Assembly (NCBI RefSeq): GCF_002196855.1
Contig: NZ_NIPW01000016.1
Coordinates: forward strand, 1-54,477
Direction: 5' to 3'
Length of the DNA stretch: 54,477 bases
Origin: Haematobacter genomosp. 1
GTDB lineage: Bacteria > Pseudomonadota > Alphaproteobacteria > Rhodobacterales > Rhodobacteraceae
In this document: piece by piece, positions 34,924 through 43,348 of the stretch
How positions within the stretch are numbered: position 1 is the first letter of the stretch
How the letters are laid out: each line of letters opens with the position of its first letter
Program-made: the position numbers and the translations under genes
Notes under the pieces: generated by a model
The model's database searches: none
What the model was told of the DNA's origin: nothing
Seen by the model: the letters and a program-made list of their open reading frames with translations, nothing else

Positions 34924-35610
34924 TTAGTATCCCGTCCCCCGCACAACAACAGCCACTGTACGCAGGAGAATTGACAAATCCTTTACGAAAGACAGGGAGT
35001 TGTAATAATCGAGATCAAATTTCGCGCGGCCCGCGAAAGAGCCTTCGTTGCGGTCCGACACCTGCCACGACCCGGTAATGCCGGGACGCAGCTCATAATA
35101 GGCCTGGCCGGGATAGAGCGCGCGCTGTTCCGGCATCATGGGGCGCGGCCCGATGAGGGACATGTCGCCCTTGAGCACGTTCCAGAGCTGCGGCAGTTCG
35201 TCGAGCGAGGTCTTGCGCAGGATGCGGCCCGCAAAGGTGATGCGGGGGTCGGACTTGAGTTTCTGCGTCTCGTCCCATTCGGCGCGGGCGGCCGGGTCGG
35301 AGGCGAGATATTCCTCGAGCTTCTCCTTGGCGTTTGGAACCATGGTGCGGATCTTCAGCAGGCTGAAGTGACGCCCGCCGCGGCCCACGCGCTCCTGACG
35401 GTAGAAGGGGGAATGCCCGTCCATCATCACGAAGCCCGCCATGATGGCAAGCACGGGAAGGACGAAGGGAAGCGCCAGGACGATGAGGAGGATGTCGATC
35501 GTCCGTTTCGCGCCATTCCGGTAAATGCCCGAAGGGGTGGCGAGCGGATTGTCCTGATCGAGGGAGGAAGAAAGGCCTGTCTGCGAAGCGGAATTGAAAT
35601 GTACAGTCAT
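34924..35610 (-). CDS. Undecaprenyl-phosphate sugar-1-phosphate transferase
   Basis: A 228-residue polyprenyl glycosylphosphotransferase of the short, ExoY-like class with one hydrophobic N-terminal segment. Family motifs: KRTIDILLIVLALP, RQERVGRGGRHFSLLKIRTM, LRKTSLDELPQLWNVLKGDM, SLIGPRPMMP and RPGITGSWQVSDRN. It transfers hexose-1-phosphate from a UDP-sugar to undecaprenyl phosphate and begins the region-3 repeat unit. It is the first minus-strand gene of that locus, opposite the ATPase operon. GGAACGGA precedes the ATG. Confidence 0.92.
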   Translation of the reverse strand: MTVHFNSASQTGLSSSLDQDNPLATPSGIYRNGAKRTIDILLIVLALPFVLPVLAIMAGFVMMDGHSPFYRQERVGRGGRHFSLLKIRTMVPNAKEKLEEYLASDPAARAEWDETQKLKSDPRITFAGRILRKTSLDELPQLWNVLKGDMSLIGPRPMMPEQRALYPGQAYYELRPGITGSWQVSDRNEGSFAGRAKFDLDYYNSLSFVKDLSILLRTVAVVVRGTGY

Positions 35611-35812
35611 AAGTCCGTTCCCGTTTCCGAGGCTCCCAGGGGGGAGGAAGAGCCTGCAGCGTGGAGCAACACGATTCTGCCGTGCCAATATATGCGGTGC
35701 CGGTGCGTTAACAGAATGCTTACCATTCTTTCTCGCGCCCGCAAAGGGAGTTTGGGCATTAATGTTAATCGTCCACCCCCCAACAACATGAAAATACAGT
35801 TTTTCTCACACG

Positions 35813-35829
35813 TGCACATTGATTGTGCA
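35813..35829. promoter_or_regulatory. TGCACA-TTGAT-TGTGCA dyad
   Basis: A perfect 17-bp inverted repeat with a 5-bp spacer, in the AT-rich core of the divergent control region. The T-N11-A-like layout would suit a LysR-type regulator, but none is encoded here. Confidence 0.45.
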
Positions 35830-35842
35830 GTTGCAGCATTGC
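35827..35842. promoter_or_regulatory. Partial EPS dyad next to the TGCACA site
   Basis: On the minus strand GCAATGCTGCAACTGC fits the first 13 positions of the extended motif GTRATGCYGCAWYGCRGC with one mismatch, then diverges. It overlaps the TGCACA dyad by 3 bp. Confidence 0.3.
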
Positions 35843-36179
35843 GAATTGTTTCACTTTGCCGCACATTGTTCGCAGATCAGGGTGAAGCGTCGCCGCGGAA
35901 GCGGCTAAACCGCCGAAGGGACTTCAACATAATCGTGAACATGCCCCACCGCCTCTTGCCTTGTCGTCCCCGGACCGACGAAACTGGACTCTCGGCCTCC
36001 GGTCAGGCAGCGGGCATAATCGACGGGGCGGAGGATTGTGCCCATCCTGCCGCAAATTGGAGAGATCTGCACAGAGGGGTTTCGTCCCCCGGTTGCAGGG
36101 TGATTGTTTGAGAGCGGAGTGCTATAGGCATCCCGCAAGGGACCGACCAGGTCCGGACGAGAGTAACTGAAGGCAATTC

Positions 36180-37043
36180 ATGGCCCCACAGCAGCTTTAC
36201 GCGGAATTCTTCGGCCTTCGGGAGCGTCCCTTCACGCTGCTGCCGGATCCTTCCTTTCTCTACTGGTCGGCCCAGCATCGCCGCGCCTTCTCGGTTCTGG
36301 AATTCGGCATCCTGTCCCGCGCCCCGATCACGCTCATCACCGGCGAGATCGGCTCTGGCAAGACGACGCTGCTGCGCGAACTGCTGAACCGGCTGGAGGA
36401 GGACGTGACCATCGGTCTCGTCTCCAACGCGCAGGGCGGGCGGGGGGAGCTTCTGCAATGGGTGCTGAACGCGCTCGCCGTGCCGATCACGCCGGGCGAG
36501 ACCTATGTGCAGATGTTCCAGAAGCTGCAGGAGTTCCTGATCACCGAATATGCCGCCGGGCGGCGGGTGATCCTGATCTTCGACGAGGCGCAGAACCTCT
36601 CCATCGAGGGGCTGGAGGAACTCCGGCTGCTCACCAACATCAACTCCGGCAAGGACGAGCTGATCCAGCTCATCCTCGTCGGCCAGCCCGAGCTGAAGGC
36701 GATGGTGCTGCATCCCAACATGCGCCAGCTCGCACAGCGGGTGGCGGCCTCCTTCCATCTGAACGCGATGGATGCCGATGCGGTCGCCGGATACATCGCC
36801 CATCGGCTGGTGAAGGCCGGGGGCACGGGGACGGAATTCACCCCCGGGGCGGCCACCGCCATTCATGCCGCCACGCGCGGCGTGCCGCGGCTCGTCAACC
36901 AACTGTGCGATTTCTGCATGCTTTACGCGTGGAGCAGCGAAACCCCACAGGTCACGGAAGAAACCGTTCAGAACGTTCTTGAAGATCAGGTATTCTTCGG
37001 TGCCAACGCGCTTGGCCCGGAAGAAGAGGAGACGACGGCGTGA
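36180..37043 (+). CDS. AAA ATPase of exosortase-linked EPS locus (ExeA-like)
   Basis: A 287-residue ATPase. FGLRERPFTLLPDPSFLYWS at the start is the typical opening of ExeA/GspA-like proteins. Walker A is GEIGSGKT (55-62) and Walker B ILIFDEAQ (131-138). PRLVNQLCDFCMLYAW marks the C-terminal helical domain. The related ATPase is a constant member of PEP-CTERM EPS loci, with a presumed role in assembling or energising secretion. AAGG precedes the ATG. Its stop overlaps the next gene's GTG start. Confidence 0.9.
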   Translation: MAPQQLYAEFFGLRERPFTLLPDPSFLYWSAQHRRAFSVLEFGILSRAPITLITGEIGSGKTTLLRELLNRLEEDVTIGLVSNAQGGRGELLQWVLNALAVPITPGETYVQMFQKLQEFLITEYAAGRRVILIFDEAQNLSIEGLEELRLLTNINSGKDELIQLILVGQPELKAMVLHPNMRQLAQRVAASFHLNAMDADAVAGYIAHRLVKAGGTGTEFTPGAATAIHAATRGVPRLVNQLCDFCMLYAWSSETPQVTEETVQNVLEDQVFFGANALGPEEEETTA

Positions 37044-38551
37044 AGGCCACTCTCAAATATTACACCTCCGTCTTTCTGCGGCGGCTGCACTGGTTCCTGA
37101 TCCCGGCCGTGGCGATCACCGCCATCGGTATCATCATCGCGATGACCCTGCCGCCGACCTATGTCTCCGCGACCCGCTTCGTGGTCGAAGAGCCGCAGAT
37201 CCCATCGCGTCTTGCCGCTCCCACGGTAACGACATCGCCGCTCGAACGGTTGCAGATCATCGAACAGCGGCTGATCTCCCGCTCCAATGTCATCGACGTG
37301 GCGCGCCGGGTCAACATTCCCGGTATCGCGCAGATGAGCGCCGACGACATCGCGAGCTACATGAACAGCCGGACGACGACGAAGATCATCGCCCCGCGCG
37401 AAGGCGCAACGCAGATGACCATCTCCTTCGACGCGCCCACGCCCCAGCTGGCGGCCGCCGTGGTCAACGAATATCTGAGCGTCATCCAGCGGGACGACGT
37501 GGAATCCCGCACCGGCATGGCAGGCCAGACCTACGACTTCTTCCAGCAGGAAGTCGAACGGCTCTCGACCGCGCTGAACGAGCAGAGCGCCAAGATCCTC
37601 CGCTTCAAGGCGGAGAATGCCGACGCGCTCCCGGAAGATCAGTCCTATCGCCAGCAACAGCTCATCACCATGCAGGCGCGGCACGACCAGCTCGGGCGGG
37701 ACATCTCGAGCCTGACCGAACAACGGGCCCGCGTCATTCAGGTCTTCCAGTCCACCGGGCAGATCCAGGCGGTCACCTCGCAGAATGCGAGCCCCCAGCA
37801 ACAGCAGCTTGCCCAGATGCGGAACCAGCTGAACCAGGCGCTGGCCGTCTATGCGCCCGACAATCCCCGCATCCGTATCCTGAAAAGCCAGATCGCCCAG
37901 CTTGAAGCCACCATCGCCGGCACGGCCCAGCCGGACCAGAGCGACCCGCTCAAGGCCCAGATGGCCGAGATCGACGGACGGATCGGCACCCTCAAGGCGC
38001 AGGAAGAGCAGCTTCAGGGCGAAATCAGCCGCATTCAGGATGCGATCAGCCGCGCTTCGGTGAACAATGTCGCTCTCGCCGCATTGCAGCGTGACTATGA
38101 CAATATCCAGAGCCAGTATTCCTCGATCCAGAATCGCCTTTTCGACGCCTCCACGGGCGAAAGGATCGAACGCCAGGCGCGCGGGCAGCGCATCACCATC
38201 CTGCAACAGCCGGTGGTGCCCAGCAACGCGGCCAAGCCCAACCGGATTCTGATCGCGGGCGGGGGTCTCGGCGCCGGCATTCTCGCCGGTCTGGCTCTCG
38301 TGCTGCTGATGGATCTCCTGAACCGCTCGCCGCGCCGGCCGGAGGATATCGTCAAGAAACTCGGGATCATGCCGATCGCCACGATTCCCTACATCCGCTC
38401 CTCGCGGGAGGCCGTGGTGCATCGGAGCCTCAAGGCGGCGCTGATCCTGCTCATTCTCATCTGTGTTCCGGCCATCGTCTGGAGCATCCATACCTATTAT
38501 CAGCCGCTCGACGTTCTCGCCGAGCAGGTCAAGGAACAGATCGGCCTCTGA
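37040..38551 (+). CDS. Chain-length determinant protein, Wzz/EpsF-like
   Basis: A 503-residue inner-membrane protein with transmembrane segments near residues 18-38 and around 405-425, plus a further hydrophobic stretch near 475. Between them are long coiled coils (for example QQEVERLSTALNEQSAKILR). No kinase domain is attached, so it needs a separate kinase, which is the next gene. It sets EPS length and bridges to the exporter. The GTG start overlaps the preceding stop (GTGA), suggesting coupled translation. The last 70 residues form an extra hairpin of two hydrophobic segments, an unusual addition. Confidence 0.88.
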   Translation: MKATLKYYTSVFLRRLHWFLIPAVAITAIGIIIAMTLPPTYVSATRFVVEEPQIPSRLAAPTVTTSPLERLQIIEQRLISRSNVIDVARRVNIPGIAQMSADDIASYMNSRTTTKIIAPREGATQMTISFDAPTPQLAAAVVNEYLSVIQRDDVESRTGMAGQTYDFFQQEVERLSTALNEQSAKILRFKAENADALPEDQSYRQQQLITMQARHDQLGRDISSLTEQRARVIQVFQSTGQIQAVTSQNASPQQQQLAQMRNQLNQALAVYAPDNPRIRILKSQIAQLEATIAGTAQPDQSDPLKAQMAEIDGRIGTLKAQEEQLQGEISRIQDAISRASVNNVALAALQRDYDNIQSQYSSIQNRLFDASTGERIERQARGQRITILQQPVVPSNAAKPNRILIAGGGLGAGILAGLALVLLMDLLNRSPRRPEDIVKKLGIMPIATIPYIRSSREAVVHRSLKAALILLILICVPAIVWSIHTYYQPLDVLAEQVKEQIGL

Positions 38552-38585
38552 CAGGCCGGGAAACGATCGTGACGGAGACATTCTG

Positions 38586-39440
38586 ATGGAACGCTTGCAG
38601 GCAGCGATCGAAAAGGCCCGGGCCCAGCGGGAGGATACACGGCCGGAGTACACTCCGCCGCCGCCCATGCAGCAGCAGGGCACGGCTTCCGCGGTGGGGA
38701 GCGCCATGGAGGGCAATGGGGTCGATGCGGCCTGGGCCGCCCTGCGGCCGCTCGACACGTCGCGGCCGGCCTATTCGAAACAGGGCGATCTCATCGCCCT
38801 GCATCCCGGCGGGCCCGGGGCGGCCTATGACATCCTGCGCACGCGGCTCGTCCAGCAGGCCGAAACCCATGGCTGGCGGCGAATCGCCGTCATCTCGGCC
38901 GGGGCCGCCGCAGGAAAGACGACGACCGTGGCCAATCTCGCCTTCAGCCTTGCCCGGCAGAGCGATTACCGCAGTCTTGTCATCGACTTCGACCTTCGGC
39001 GCGTGACCCTGGCCCATGCTCTGGATCAGAAGGTCAGCCACACGATGGAAGATGTGATCGAAGGGCGGGTGCCGTTTTCGGAACACGCGCTGCGCTATGG
39101 CGACAATGTGGCCTTCGGGCTGAACGGCCAGACGGTGCGCCATCCGGCCGAACTCCTGCAGAGCCAGCGCACCAAGACCGCGCTTGCGGAGATCGAGGCG
39201 CAGTACAAGCCGAACTTCACCATCTTCGACCTTCCGCCCTTGTTCACGGGGGACGATTCCATCGGCTTCCTGCGCAATGTCGACTGTGCGCTGATCGTGG
39301 TCGCAGCCGAGGAAACCCCGATGTCCCAGATCGACACCGCCGAACGCCAGGTGTCGGAGCTTACACAGGTCATGGGCGTGGTGCTGAACAAATGCCGGAT
39401 CACGAGCGATGACTATTCCTACGACTATTCAGGCTACTGA
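38586..39440 (+). CDS. Tyrosine-protein kinase, CpsD/CapB type
   Basis: A 284-residue cytoplasmic BY-kinase. Walker A is SAGAAAGKTTT (Lys111), Walker A' LVIDFDLRR (131-139) and Walker B FTIFDLPPLF. The tail DDYSYDYSGY is a tyrosine cluster. It is the stand-alone counterpart of the kinase half of Wzc and should pair with the chain-length protein encoded just before it. The first 60 residues are Gln/Pro-rich and probably bind that partner. No dedicated phosphatase gene is beside it; the Wzb at 20 kb might serve both kinases, an inference. Confidence 0.9.
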   Translation: MERLQAAIEKARAQREDTRPEYTPPPPMQQQGTASAVGSAMEGNGVDAAWAALRPLDTSRPAYSKQGDLIALHPGGPGAAYDILRTRLVQQAETHGWRRIAVISAGAAAGKTTTVANLAFSLARQSDYRSLVIDFDLRRVTLAHALDQKVSHTMEDVIEGRVPFSEHALRYGDNVAFGLNGQTVRHPAELLQSQRTKTALAEIEAQYKPNFTIFDLPPLFTGDDSIGFLRNVDCALIVVAAEETPMSQIDTAERQVSELTQVMGVVLNKCRITSDDYSYDYSGY

Positions 39441-40341
39441 GCCGGCAGCGGGCGGCGGCGGGATGGCTCCCGGCACCGCCGCTCCCGATCTGGCGGTCAT
39501 CATTCCCCATTACAACGACACCACCCGCCTGCGGCGCTGCCTGTCCGCACTCGCTTCTCAGGATCTGAGGGGGGTGGAGGTGGTGGTCGTGGACAACGGT
39601 TCCACCGAGCCGCTGGCCCCCATCGCAGAGGCCTTTCCCTTCGCCCGCTTCGTGACCGAGGCCGAAAAGGGAGCAGGCCCCGCCCGCAACCGCGGAGTGA
39701 AGGAAACGACCGCGCCGGTGCTGGCCTTTCTCGATGCCGACTGCCTGCCCGCGGACGACTGGATCGCGCAGGCGCGGGCCACCGGCGGACGGCAGGACGG
39801 CGACCTCTTCGGCGGGCGCATCGACATTTTCGACGAAACCCCGCCTCCCCGTACGGGTGCGGAAGCCTTCGAAGCGGTCTTCGCCTTCGACTGGAAGGGC
39901 TATATCGAGAAGAAGGGCTTTTCGGTAACGGCCAATCTCGTCACGCGGCGGGAGGTCTTTCTCCACACCGGGCCGCTCAGAAACGGGCTGTCCGAGGATC
40001 TCGAATGGTGCCGTCGGGCGACATCCAAGGGCTGGCGTCTTGGCGCCGCGCCGGAGCTGCGCGTGTCGCATCCCTCGCGCTCCGACTGGGCGGCGCTTCG
40101 CAAGAAGTGGAACCGGATGACGCGCGAGGCCTATGAATTCGAAGGGGCCGGGTCACACGCCAAATGGGCGGTAAAGGCGCTGGCCATGCCGGCCAGTGCT
40201 GTCGCCCACCTTCCCAAGGTGATGACCAGTACCCAGCTCACCGGGCCGGGTGAGCGGATCCGGGCCGCGGGCACGCTGTTCCGCCTGCGGCTGCAACGTA
40301 TGGTCTGGATGCTGCGCCAGGCAGGAGGCGGAACGATATGA
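39409..40341 (+). CDS. Glycosyltransferase family 2
   Basis: A 310-residue GT-A enzyme: LAVIIPHYND, VVVVDNGST, NRGVKETTAPVLAFLDADC (DAD as metal site) and the late LSEDLEWCRRA with the catalytic ED. The ATG used overlaps the kinase gene by 32 bp; an in-frame ATG at 39463 would avoid the overlap and still keep the whole domain. One or two hydrophobic stretches near the C-terminus may bring it to the membrane. It probably adds a sugar to the region-3 repeat unit; donor unknown. Confidence 0.85.
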   Translation: MTIPTTIQATEPAAGGGGMAPGTAAPDLAVIIPHYNDTTRLRRCLSALASQDLRGVEVVVVDNGSTEPLAPIAEAFPFARFVTEAEKGAGPARNRGVKETTAPVLAFLDADCLPADDWIAQARATGGRQDGDLFGGRIDIFDETPPPRTGAEAFEAVFAFDWKGYIEKKGFSVTANLVTRREVFLHTGPLRNGLSEDLEWCRRATSKGWRLGAAPELRVSHPSRSDWAALRKKWNRMTREAYEFEGAGSHAKWAVKALAMPASAVAHLPKVMTSTQLTGPGERIRAAGTLFRLRLQRMVWMLRQAGGGTI

Positions 40342-41810
40342 CGGCGCGGACGGCGGGCGATCAGGCCATCGGAGCGACGAAGGAGCGGGCCCCCTGGCCC
40401 ATCGTCGTGATGCTCATCTGCGTCATCATGGTGCCGATCGAGTTCAGTTTCCGCATGGCAGGGATGTTCCTGACCACGTCGAAACTCTGCATGATCGTCA
40501 TGACCCTCGTCATCCTGCCGAAACTGCCGTCGCTCAAGATGAAGCCCTATGACTGGCTTATCGTCGCCCATGCCTTCTGGACAGCGGCCGCGCTTATCCT
40601 TCTTTACGGCACGGCGAGCGGCATCCAGTCTTCCGGCTTCTATCTGCTTGAATTCCTTGTGGTCTATCTGGTCGCGCGCGTCTACCTGCGCACTCCGGGG
40701 CAACTGAAGGCAACCATCAACGTCCTGTTCGTCATGGTGGTCATATCAGCCGCCTTCGCGATCCCGGAAGGGCTGACGGGCAAACCGATCGCCCATGAGA
40801 TCGCGCGCGCCATGACGGGGAACTACTACCCGCTGAACCATGAGACGCGCATGGGGATCTTCCGGGCCAAGTCCTTCTTCGAACACGAAATCCTCTACGG
40901 GGTGTTCTGTGCGTCGACGCTGACGATGGTCTGGTTCGCGAGCACGCCGGAACAAAGGACGTGGAGAGCGCCGCTCATCGGCGTCGCCACCTTCTTCTCC
41001 GCCTCCTCGGCCCCCCTGATGATCTTTACGCTGCAGATCTGGCTGCTGATGATCGAGCGGTTCACGCGGACCGTCAAGAACCGGCTCCTGGTCGTCAGCA
41101 GTTCGATCGGGGTCGTGCTCCTGATGCTGGATACCTTTACCGGGCGCGGCGTGCTCGGCATCATCACCATGATCTCGCTGAACCCCGCAACAGCCTGGAA
41201 CCGGCGTGCGATCTGGCAATTCGGTATCGATGACGTCATGCGCCACCCGTTCTTCGGGTTCGATCCCATAACCTATTCGCGTCCGAACTGGCTGGGGGCG
41301 AGCGTCGACAACTACTGGCTGCTCATCATGATGCGGTCAGGGATCCCGGCCCTGGTATTCCTGTTCCTCGCCCTGCTGCTCATCTGGCTGGCCGCCTGTC
41401 GTCTCGGGAACAAGAACGAACTGGTCGTCCGGCTGCGGAACGGCTGGGGAATGGCGATCATGGCGCTCCTGCTCACCGGGGCAACGGTGGCCTTCTTCGG
41501 CAAGCTGCAACCGCTTTTCTCCTTCTTCATCGGCTTCGGCGCGGCGCTGGCCAATTGCTACCGGCCGGAGGAAGAAACCCCGACCGAGAAAGCCGCCGAA
41601 CCCGTGCGGCGCGGGCCGGTCTTCTCCCGGTTCGGGCCGGAAGCCATCGGCGCGATGCGGCAGCGGCCGGAGCAGCCCGTCGTGAGCGCGCGGGCGGAGG
41701 CGTCCAATGCACGCGGGGAAAGCCTGCCCCTTCGCCGCCAGCCTGCTGCAGAACAGGGACGGGAGCCGGGACCGGAGAGAAACAAGCCGACCCTGTCGCG
41801 CTCGGGCTGA
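40338..41810 (+). CDS. O-antigen ligase/polymerase-like membrane protein
   Basis: A 490-residue protein with about eleven hydrophobic segments up to residue 415 and a basic, disordered tail. The large periplasmic loop contains AKSFFEHEILYG and, later, FGFDPITYSRP. This resembles the Wzy/WaaL superfamily, whose long loop bears the key His and Arg residues. In this operon it is most likely the polymerase of the exosortase-linked EPS. It overlaps the preceding gene by 4 nt (ATGA). It ends in a convergent gap with the type I secretion genes. Confidence 0.78.
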   Translation: MTARTAGDQAIGATKERAPWPIVVMLICVIMVPIEFSFRMAGMFLTTSKLCMIVMTLVILPKLPSLKMKPYDWLIVAHAFWTAAALILLYGTASGIQSSGFYLLEFLVVYLVARVYLRTPGQLKATINVLFVMVVISAAFAIPEGLTGKPIAHEIARAMTGNYYPLNHETRMGIFRAKSFFEHEILYGVFCASTLTMVWFASTPEQRTWRAPLIGVATFFSASSAPLMIFTLQIWLLMIERFTRTVKNRLLVVSSSIGVVLLMLDTFTGRGVLGIITMISLNPATAWNRRAIWQFGIDDVMRHPFFGFDPITYSRPNWLGASVDNYWLLIMMRSGIPALVFLFLALLLIWLAACRLGNKNELVVRLRNGWGMAIMALLLTGATVAFFGKLQPLFSFFIGFGAALANCYRPEEETPTEKAAEPVRRGPVFSRFGPEAIGAMRQRPEQPVVSARAEASNARGESLPLRRQPAAEQGREPGPERNKPTLSRSG

Positions 41811-41986
41811 GGTTCTGGCGGGAGCGGCAGGGCGCCCCTTGCAGCCCTCTGCTCCTGCCCCCGCCCGCCCGGCTTCACAGGGCCTGCGCACCGCCTGCAG
41901 GCAGCCCGCTCCCGCTCCACGACACGACACGCAGGGCGGGCGAGCGGCGGGCGGGGAGCGACGCCGAGGACCCGGGCGAGGAAGGT
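41811..41986. other. 176-bp convergent gap
   Basis: GC-rich sequence with imperfect pairing between GAGCGGCAGGGC and GCCCTCTGCTC (around 41831-41862). It could act as a terminator for both sides but lacks T-runs. Confidence 0.3.
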
Positions 41987-43348
41987 TCAGCGTTCCCGGA
42001 AGGCGTGCATGATCTGGCTGACCAGCGGCTGGACGAGATAGCTCATCACCGTATGCTCCCCTGTCTCGAGGAAGGCCTCGATCGGCATCCCGGGCACGAT
42101 GGCCGAGCTTTTCTCGTTCAGCCGCTCCAGTTGCCCCGGCTCCAGTTCCAGCCCCAGGCGATAGAAGTTGCGCTCCGTTCCGCCCTGCGTCCCGGTGGAA
42201 ACGACGGTGGGGGAAATCTGGGTGACATGCGCCTCCAGCCGGGGTGTGGCGCGATGGTCGAAGGCGGTGAAGAGCACCTCCGCCTTCTGGCCGGGATGCA
42301 CCCGGTCGATCTCGCGCGGCTCCAGCATCAGTTCGAGCTCCACCCCGTCATCCACCGGGATCACCTGCAGGATCGTGCCGTTCGGCGGCACGACACCGCC
42401 CAGCGTGGTCACCTGCATCTCGTGCACGATGCCGGTCGAGGGCGCGCGGATGTCGACCCGTTCCAGCTGGCGCGACAGGGTGACGATCTGGATCGTGGAT
42501 TCCTCGATCTCGGTCTGGGTGCTGCGCAGATCGGTCACCACGTCCTCGCGGAACTGCCGCTCGGCCTGATCCACCTCGATGATCGCATCCTGCATGGCAT
42601 TGCCGACGCGGGGACGGTCGGCCTCCGCCTCGGCCAGCGTGCCCTTCATCTCGGCGCGGGCGCGCTGAAGCTGCAGGATCTGCGGCTCGCGCATCAGGCC
42701 CTGATCGAAGAGCTTCCGGCTGTTGGCCAGTTCCTGCTCGATATAGCCAAGCTGCTCGGCCTTGGCGGTAATGGAGGCCTCCAGCCCGTCGATCTGGCGG
42801 CGGAACTGTTCGAGCTTCTCGCCAAGCTGCGCCCGCCGGCCGGTATTGAGATGCTGGCGGGCCTCGAAGACCCGCATCTGGCCTGCCTCCGGCTCCGCCA
42901 TGGGCGGCCGCTCGAAGGGCAGGGGGGGATAGGTGAAGACCGGCGCGGCAAGGCCCCGATCCTCCGCCTCCAGCCGCGCCTTGCGGGCGGAGGCCTCGGC
43001 GAGCCGGGTCCGGGCGATGTCGAGATTCACCCGGATCAGCGTCGGATCGAGCCGCATGAGCAGCTGCCCCTCCTCCACCCGGTCACCGTTGTGGACGAGG
43101 ATCTCCTCCACCACCCCGCCGTCGAGGCTCTGCACCGTCTTGGGCTTGCCGCGCACCACGACCTGGCCCTGCGTGGCCACCGCGCTGTCGATCTCCGTCG
43201 CATAGGCCCAGAAGCCAAAGACGGCGAGCAGCGCCACCGCCGCCACCACGCCGACGCGGCCTGTCAGGCGCAGACCGGTTTCGGGCCGGACAGGATCGGA
43301 TGCGGCATGGACCGGCACGGAACCGGGGAGCATCGGTGTCATGGTCAT
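41987..43348 (-). CDS. Type I secretion membrane fusion protein, HlyD family
   Basis: A 453-residue adaptor with one N-terminal transmembrane helix (about 30-52). A biotinyl-lipoyl-like half follows (VATQGQVVVRGKPKTV), then long coiled coils (110-270) and the second lipoyl/beta-barrel part (DIRAPSTGIVHEMQVTTLGG). The end has GMPIEAFLETGEHTVMSYLV, typical of the PrtE/HlyD group. It links an inner-membrane ABC exporter to a TolC-like channel; no TolC gene is in the window. Its start overlaps the ABC gene stop by 4 nt. Confidence 0.92.
   Translation of the reverse strand: MTMTPMLPGSVPVHAASDPVRPETGLRLTGRVGVVAAVALLAVFGFWAYATEIDSAVATQGQVVVRGKPKTVQSLDGGVVEEILVHNGDRVEEGQLLMRLDPTLIRVNLDIARTRLAEASARKARLEAEDRGLAAPVFTYPPLPFERPPMAEPEAGQMRVFEARQHLNTGRRAQLGEKLEQFRRQIDGLEASITAKAEQLGYIEQELANSRKLFDQGLMREPQILQLQRARAEMKGTLAEAEADRPRVGNAMQDAIIEVDQAERQFREDVVTDLRSTQTEIEESTIQIVTLSRQLERVDIRAPSTGIVHEMQVTTLGGVVPPNGTILQVIPVDDGVELELMLEPREIDRVHPGQKAEVLFTAFDHRATPRLEAHVTQISPTVVSTGTQGGTERNFYRLGLELEPGQLERLNEKSSAIVPGMPIEAFLETGEHTVMSYLVQPLVSQIMHAFRER

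Larger units (their letters stand above)
35611..36179. promoter_or_regulatory. 569-bp divergent control region
   Basis: It lies between two divergent operons of the exosortase-linked EPS system. It is markedly AT-rich around 35700-35860, including TTAACAGAATGCTTACC and TTAATGTTAATC. A perfect dyad and a partial copy of the EPS motif lie at 35813-35842. No gene is evident. It must hold the promoters of both operons. Confidence 0.65.

Noticed and set aside
32188..34974. A 928-codon plus-strand open frame opposite the TPR lipoprotein gene
   Set aside because: Antisense shadow of a GC-rich gene; its translation has no family features, and the minus strand encodes a clear lipobox and TPR repeats.
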